This document shows positions 13,879 through 20,914 of a stretch of 20,914 nt of DNA, one piece after another. The stretch's first letter is position 1. Each line of letters starts with the position of its first letter. Made by a program: the position numbers and the translations under genes. Below the pieces are notes generated by a model. It did no database searches. It was given only the letters and a program-made list of their open reading frames with translations, and was not told the DNA's origin. The stretch is from contig JAJPZP010000148.1 in assembly GCA_021204285.1 (NCBI GenBank), positions 1-20,914 of the forward strand, read 5' to 3'. The DNA is from Lachnospiraceae bacterium. GTDB taxonomy: Bacteria > Bacillota > Clostridia > Lachnospirales > Lachnospiraceae.

Positions 13879-15381
13879 CTATTTGCAAAAGCGGTGTTTC
13901 CCACGTTTCCGGCTCTTGTAGCGGTGTCGGTTCAGACTTCCGAACTGGCGTCGCTCTTTTCTTTTCTGTCTCCATTTTGAAAGGAAGTGGAAACTCACGT
14001 TGTATTCTTTTTTGATTTCACGAATCAACAGAGCCAGGACCAGCAAAAACAGCAGGATGGCGGCTATGAGTCCAATAAGCCGCAGGTCTATGCGTATCAG
14101 TCGCCGGGTGGTTTCCTCATCTTCCGTGCTATCCGCGTCCAGACTGCCAAAATGGAATTCCTGCAGAGTATTTTCGGTCAGATACAGCTCTGTAGAGCCG
14201 ACGGCCTGGCCGGCATAGGTGTAGTCCAGGGTCGCGATCACATCCTCCTCCTGGCTTTCAAGGAAAGTAAGAGTTGCCTCTGCGTCAGAGAGGGATGCGG
14301 TGACAGGGAGGACGACGTAGCCCTCGGAATCCATCTCAATAATGGGAGAGGCACTTCCAAAGATAGACGCGCCGGTGTCGAACAGGTCGCTTTGTCCGAT
14401 CGTGAAATTCGTTTCATTTTCTGAGATATTTACCTTCTGAAAATTTTCCGTAGCATAATCAAGCAGGTTTGCGGTGTCCGTGTAGACAGGGACACCGGTC
14501 TCGCCGGTTCCCAGTGTTTTCATTGTGACGACAATCAGATCCATGCCGTTTCGGGTAGCACAGGTGACCAGCGTATTCAGCGCTGTGCTTGTGTAACCGG
14601 TCTTTCCGGCGAAGACGGTGTCATCCAGATATTTTGTTGAGGTATTGCCGGAGATCATGTAGTGATGATTGCTCATGATGAGCTCTTCATCCTTTTTATT
14701 CGTCGCCCGCAGTGTATAGCGCGCAGTTCCGCTGATCTTGCGGAATTCTTCGTGCTTTATCGCCTCCTGCGTGATCAGTGCCATATCATGCGCAGTCGTG
14801 TAGTGATCTTCGTCGGGCAGTCCATTCGCATTTGTAAAATGGGTACCGGTACAGCCGAGCTCTGCTGCACGCTCATTCATAAGCTCTGTGAAAGCCTCGA
14901 TGGAGCCGGACACCTGCTCGGCGATCGCATTGGCGCATTCATTTGCGGACTCCAGCATGATCGCGTAGAGACATTCTTCTACGGTCAGAATCTCTCCCTC
15001 ATCGCGCGCGATGCTGCTGCTGCCGGCCTCGACCGTGTAGACGGCGGTGTGCGAGAAGGTGACCTCCTCGTCGAGCTCCAGATTTTCGAGGGCGAGCAGG
15101 ACGGTCATGATCTTGGTGATACTGGCGGGATAGTGCTGTTCGTCGATCGACTTCGCGTAGAGAATCACGCCGGTGGAAGCCTCCATCACGATGGCAGACT
15201 CTGCGTAGATCTGCGGCCCCGCGGGCCAGTTTTCCCAGGAGTCGGATTCGATGGTTTTATTGTATCGCGCCTGGACTTCCGCATCCGTGTCGGCGGTCGC
15301 ATTGACAGGCAGTGCGAGGACCAGACTCAGGACCAGTGCCAGAATCGGAAATTTCATTATATATCTGGATAAACGGGACAT
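13879..15381 (-). CDS. D-alanyl-D-alanine carboxypeptidase (DacF/PBP5 family), membrane-anchored
   Basis: A 500-residue class C low-molecular-weight penicillin-binding protein that trims the terminal D-Ala from peptidoglycan stem peptides outside the membrane. It has an N-terminal signal peptide (1-30, cleavage plausible after NATA), the catalytic SITK tetrad (S87, K90), SAN (145-147) and KTG (260-262), and a C-terminal beta domain. A membrane helix at about 433-454 and a 42-residue, extremely basic tail with more than fifteen Lys/Arg follow; usual PBP5-type proteins end with an amphipathic anchor instead. ATG 15381 is chosen because GGAGG (complement of 15389-15393) lies seven bases before it and a signal peptide follows. 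Longer in-frame starts up to 15561 would run through the promoter and T-box region. Confidence 0.93.
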   Translation of the reverse strand: MSRLSRYIMKFPILALVLSLVLALPVNATADTDAEVQARYNKTIESDSWENWPAGPQIYAESAIVMEASTGVILYAKSIDEQHYPASITKIMTVLLALENLELDEEVTFSHTAVYTVEAGSSSIARDEGEILTVEECLYAIMLESANECANAIAEQVSGSIEAFTELMNERAAELGCTGTHFTNANGLPDEDHYTTAHDMALITQEAIKHEEFRKISGTARYTLRATNKKDEELIMSNHHYMISGNTSTKYLDDTVFAGKTGYTSTALNTLVTCATRNGMDLIVVTMKTLGTGETGVPVYTDTANLLDYATENFQKVNISENETNFTIGQSDLFDTGASIFGSASPIIEMDSEGYVVLPVTASLSDAEATLTFLESQEEDVIATLDYTYAGQAVGSTELYLTENTLQEFHFGSLDADSTEDEETTRRLIRIDLRLIGLIAAILLFLLVLALLIREIKKEYNVSFHFLSKWRQKRKERRQFGSLNRHRYKSRKRGKHRFCK

Positions 15382-15403
15382 AAGGTTTCCTCCAACAGCC
15401 TTA

Positions 15404-15432
15404 AGTATAATGGATTTCCCCCCGGCGTGCAA
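15404..15432 (-). promoter_or_regulatory. Promoter of the D-Ala-D-Ala carboxypeptidase gene
   Basis: On the - strand, TTGCAC (15432-15427) and TATACT (15409-15404) are separated by 17 bases. The start point would be near 15397, giving a leader of only about 16 bases that carries the GGAGG ribosome-binding site. Confidence 0.65.
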
Positions 15433-15459
15433 GGGTGCGCGAAAAAGTTCATAATTCCC

Positions 15460-15489
15460 TTGACAAACGGAAAGATTCCCCTTTATAAT
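15460..15489 (+). promoter_or_regulatory. Consensus promoter of the ileS T-box operon
   Basis: TTGACA (15460-15465) and TATAAT (15484-15489) both match the vegetative sigma-A consensus exactly, with an 18-base spacer. Transcription would begin near 15496, at the start of the T-box leader. Confidence 0.85.
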
Positions 15490-15495
15490 TGCGTG

Positions 15496-15749
15496 GAGAA
15501 AAAGGCATTGACGAAGACAGTAGGAGCCGTTCAAATGCGCAGCGAGCCGGGGAGGGTGCAAGCCCGGCCAGAGTAGGCGGATATCCGAAGATCACTTCCG
15601 AGCCGCGGGCTGAAAAGATCCGGTGGAAAGATCCTGAGTAGGCGCCGACGGGTTCCCGCCGTTACCGGGACGCATATGCTGGTATGTTGTAAGAGGTGGT
15701 TTCTAAACGGGCAGATATTGGTCTCCCGTCCTGTTGCAGGACGGGAGAC
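15496..15749 (+). promoter_or_regulatory. Isoleucine T-box leader
   Basis: The leader between the consensus promoter and ileS has the T-box layout. Stem I begins around GACGAAGACAGTAGGAGC (15510-15527), contains the distal hairpin GCCGGGGAGGGTGCAAGCCC (15546-15565), and its 3' side presents the specifier in GAAG-ATC-ACTTCCGAG: codon ATC (15591-15593) for isoleucine. Stem III is CGACGGGTTCCCGCCGTTA (15646-15664). The T-box itself is AAGAGGTGGTTTC (15691-15703), with TGGT (15697-15700) complementary to the ACCA end of tRNA-Ile. Uncharged tRNA-Ile would stabilise the antiterminator and allow ileS transcription. An alternative pairing of ACGGG (15707-15711) with CCCGT (15725-15729) would break the terminator. 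Confidence 0.9.
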
Positions 15750-15760
15750 TGTTTGTTTTT
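15721..15760 (+). terminator. T-box terminator
   Basis: GTCTCCCGTCCTG (15721-15733) pairs perfectly with CAGGACGGGAGAC (15737-15749) around loop TTG, giving 13 base pairs, followed by the T-rich tract TGTTTGTTTTT (15750-15760). The ileS ribosome-binding site AAGGAGGAG starts at 15761, immediately after it. Confidence 0.93.
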
Positions 15761-15775
15761 AAGGAGGAGTGAAAG

Positions 15776-18931
<3,156 letters not shown>

Positions 18932-18948
18932 TACGAGGAGGCTTAAAG

Positions 18949-20914
18949 ATGTCGAAACGAAACTTCAACAAAGAGTTCTTTATTCGAAGCGTAAAATACA
19001 ATGTCCGTACGCTGTTCCGCAGGGAGATCGAGGAGGCGACGCAGCAGCAGATCTTCCAGGCGGTAGGTTATGCGGTGAAGGACGCGATCATGGATGCCTG
19101 GATTGCATCACAGAAAGAGTTTGAGCGGTCCGACCCGAAGATCGTCTATTACATGTCCATGGAGTTCCTGATGGGCCGTGCCCTGGGAAATAATCTGATC
19201 AATCTGACCTTCTATGATGAGGTCAAGGAGGCGCTGCAGGAGATCGGCCTCGATCTCGATGTGATCGAGGATCAGGAGCCCGATGCAGCGCTTGGAAACG
19301 GCGGTCTTGGCCGTCTGGCGGCCTGCTTCCTGGATTCTCTGGCAACGCTCGGCTACGCGGCCTACGGCTGCGGCATCCGTTATCGCTATGGCATGTTCAA
19401 ACAGGAGATCCGCGACGGCTACCAGGTCGAGGTGCCGGATATGTGGCTGAAAAATGGCAATCCCTTCGAGCTGCGCCGCCCGGAGTACGCGAAGACGGTC
19501 AAATTCGGCGGTTACGTGCGCGTGGAGCATCGCGACGGCAAGAACTATTTCATTCAGGAGGGCTACCAGTCGGTACTTGCGGTGCCGGTCGACCTGCCGA
19601 TCGTCGGCTATGGCAATAACATGGTCAATACCCTGCGTATCTGGGATGCGGAGGCGATCAACTCCTTTGAGCTCGACCATTTTGACAAGGGTGAGTACAG
19701 TAAGGTAGTGGAGCAGGAGAACCTTGCACGCAACCTCGTCGAGGTGCTCTATCCGAACGACAACCATATGGCGGGCAAAGAGCTGCGCCTGAAGCAGCAG
19801 TATTTCTTCGTGTCCGCGAGCGTGCAGGCGGCGGTCGCCCGCTATATGAGAGCGCATGATGACGTCCGCAAATTCTATGAGAAGGCGACCTTCCAGCTCA
19901 ATGACACCCATCCGACGGTGGCGGTAGCTGAGCTGATGCGTGTGCTGATGGACGATTACAATCTCGAGTGGGACGAGGCCTGGGAGGTCACGACGAAGAC
20001 CTGCGCCTACACAAACCACACGATCATGTCGGAGGCGCTGGAGAAGTGGCCGATCGAGCTCTTCTCGAGACTGCTGCCGAGAGTTTATCAGATCGTCGAG
20101 GAGATCAACCGCCGTTTTGTGGCGCAGATTCAGCAGCGCTACCCGAACAATTATGAGAAAGTGCGCAAGATGGCCATCATCATGGACGGCCAGGTAAAGA
20201 TGGCGCATATGGCGATCGCTGCCGGCTACTCGGTCAACGGCGTGGCGAGACTCCATACGGAAATTCTGAAGAACCAGGAGCTGAAGGATTTCTATGAGAT
20301 GATGCCGGAGAAGTTCAATAATAAGACGAACGGCGTCACGCAGCGGCGTTTCCTGCTGCACGGCAATCCGTTGCTCGCGAAGTGGGTGACGGCGCATGTG
20401 GGCGACGAGTGGATCACCGATCTTTCAAAAATTCACGGGCTTGCGATCTATGCGGACGATGAGAAGGCGCAGAGCGAGTTTATGAACATTAAATATCAGA
20501 ATAAAGTACGCCTTGCGAAATATATCAAGGAGCACAACGGCGTCGACGTCGACCCGCGCTCGATCTTCGACGTACAGGTGAAGCGTCTCCATGAATATAA
20601 GAGACAGCTTATGAATATCCTGCATGTGATGTACCTTTACAATCAGATCAAGGAACATCCGGATATGGAATTTTATCCGAGGACCTTCATCTTCGGTGCG
20701 AAGGCGGCTGCGGGCTACAAGCGCGCGAAGCTGACGATCAAGCTGATCAACTCCGTCGCGGATGTTGTCAACAATGATGCTTCCATAAATGGCAAGCTGA
20801 AAGTCGTGTTCATTGAGGATTATCGTGTGTCGAATGCGGAGTGGATCTTTGCCGCGGAGGATGTGTCCGAGCAGATCTCGACCGCCTCCAATGAGGATTC
20901 AGGTACAGGCATAA
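18949..20914 (+). CDS. glgP: Glycogen/starch/alpha-glucan phosphorylase (3' partial)
   Basis: The frame opens at ATG 18949, with GAGGAGG (18935-18941) seven bases upstream, and stays open for 655 codons to the window end. The enzyme is a GT35 phosphorylase that releases glucose-1-phosphate from alpha-1,4-glucans with pyridoxal phosphate as cofactor. Motifs include KIVYYMSMEFLMGRAL near residue 64, GNGGLG (116-121), YGCGIRYRYGMFKQ, LNDTHPTVAVAEL (from 317), GVTQRRFL near 464 and VQVKRLHEYKRQLMNIL. The PLP lysine lies just beyond the window, after the phosphate-binding SGTG stretch at the very end. It begins 17 bases after ileS in the same direction, so it may be partly co-transcribed and read from the T-box promoter; no terminator lies between them. 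The last codons differ from the family consensus. Confidence 0.93.
   Translation, partial: MSKRNFNKEFFIRSVKYNVRTLFRREIEEATQQQIFQAVGYAVKDAIMDAWIASQKEFERSDPKIVYYMSMEFLMGRALGNNLINLTFYDEVKEALQEIGLDLDVIEDQEPDAALGNGGLGRLAACFLDSLATLGYAAYGCGIRYRYGMFKQEIRDGYQVEVPDMWLKNGNPFELRRPEYAKTVKFGGYVRVEHRDGKNYFIQEGYQSVLAVPVDLPIVGYGNNMVNTLRIWDAEAINSFELDHFDKGEYSKVVEQENLARNLVEVLYPNDNHMAGKELRLKQQYFFVSASVQAAVARYMRAHDDVRKFYEKATFQLNDTHPTVAVAELMRVLMDDYNLEWDEAWEVTTKTCAYTNHTIMSEALEKWPIELFSRLLPRVYQIVEEINRRFVAQIQQRYPNNYEKVRKMAIIMDGQVKMAHMAIAAGYSVNGVARLHTEILKNQELKDFYEMMPEKFNNKTNGVTQRRFLLHGNPLLAKWVTAHVGDEWITDLSKIHGLAIYADDEKAQSEFMNIKYQNKVRLAKYIKEHNGVDVDPRSIFDVQVKRLHEYKRQLMNILHVMYLYNQIKEHPDMEFYPRTFIFGAKAAAGYKRAKLTIKLINSVADVVNNDASINGKLKVVFIEDYRVSNAEWIFAAEDVSEQISTASNEDSGTGI

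Larger units (their letters stand above)
15382..15775. other. Divergent regulatory region between carboxypeptidase and ileS
   Basis: The 394-base gap carries no gene. It holds the - strand promoter of the carboxypeptidase, the consensus + strand promoter of ileS about 30 bases further on, and the isoleucine T-box leader with its terminator. Nothing is left unexplained beyond the short stretch 15433-15459 between the two promoters. Confidence 0.8.

Noticed and set aside
15382..15561. Extended N terminus of the carboxypeptidase
   Set aside because: The in-frame extension crosses its own promoter and the T-box leader of ileS and would bury the signal peptide; ATG 15381 has a clear GGAGG.

Overview
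The window is a gene-dense, moderately GC-rich stretch from a spore-forming Bacillota. Family resemblances point to class Clostridia, probably Lachnospiraceae: a SpmA homologue, an isoleucine T-box leader, a NiCo riboswitch, strong GGAGG ribosome-binding sites, and the decarboxylase / holB / ricT / rsmI / trmN6 gene cluster. I saw no phage, insertion sequence, CRISPR array, tRNA or rRNA. No single locus here is clearly an undescribed system. The most interesting material lies in leader RNAs, gene-order substitutions and one frameshift.

Region 1 (1-7962, + strand) reads as one long, tightly packed gene string with overlaps or very short gaps. It opens with the 3' part of a polyprenyl-phosphate-type family 2 glycosyltransferase followed by two small multidrug-resistance-fold membrane proteins. 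This ArnC-ArnE-ArnF-like trio should load a sugar on a lipid carrier and flip it. It overlaps directly into a housekeeping block known from Bacillus: an Orn/Lys/Arg decarboxylase-fold PLP enzyme, a guanylate-kinase-like P-loop kinase (where Bacillus has tmk), the DNA polymerase III delta' subunit (holB), the PSP1/RicT protein, and three RNA modification enzymes (RsmI, TrmN6, TrmO). The string ends at hairpins between 7961 and 8085.

Region 2 (8044-9823) holds spmA, with a terminator-like hairpin overlapping its ribosome-binding site. Converging on it is a cation diffusion facilitator on the - strand. The long leader of that gene contains a recognisable NiCo (czcD-type) riboswitch below a promoter with a perfect -35 box, so the transporter is probably induced by a transition metal.

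Region 3 (10016-13874, + strand) is ion transport: a Na+/phosphate cotransporter with a PhoU-like tail, then a two-gene K+ uptake system (KtrB/TrkH channel and KtrA/TrkA RCK subunit). The ktrA reading frame is broken by a one-base shift near its 3' end, removing the last 15 residues expected.

Region 4 (13879-15775) has a membrane-anchored D-Ala-D-Ala carboxypeptidase on the - strand and a divergent regulatory region containing its promoter, a consensus + strand promoter and an isoleucine T-box leader.

Region 5 (15776-20914, + strand) is the T-box-controlled isoleucyl-tRNA synthetase, of the long IleRS2-like type, followed 17 bases later by glycogen phosphorylase, which runs off the window.
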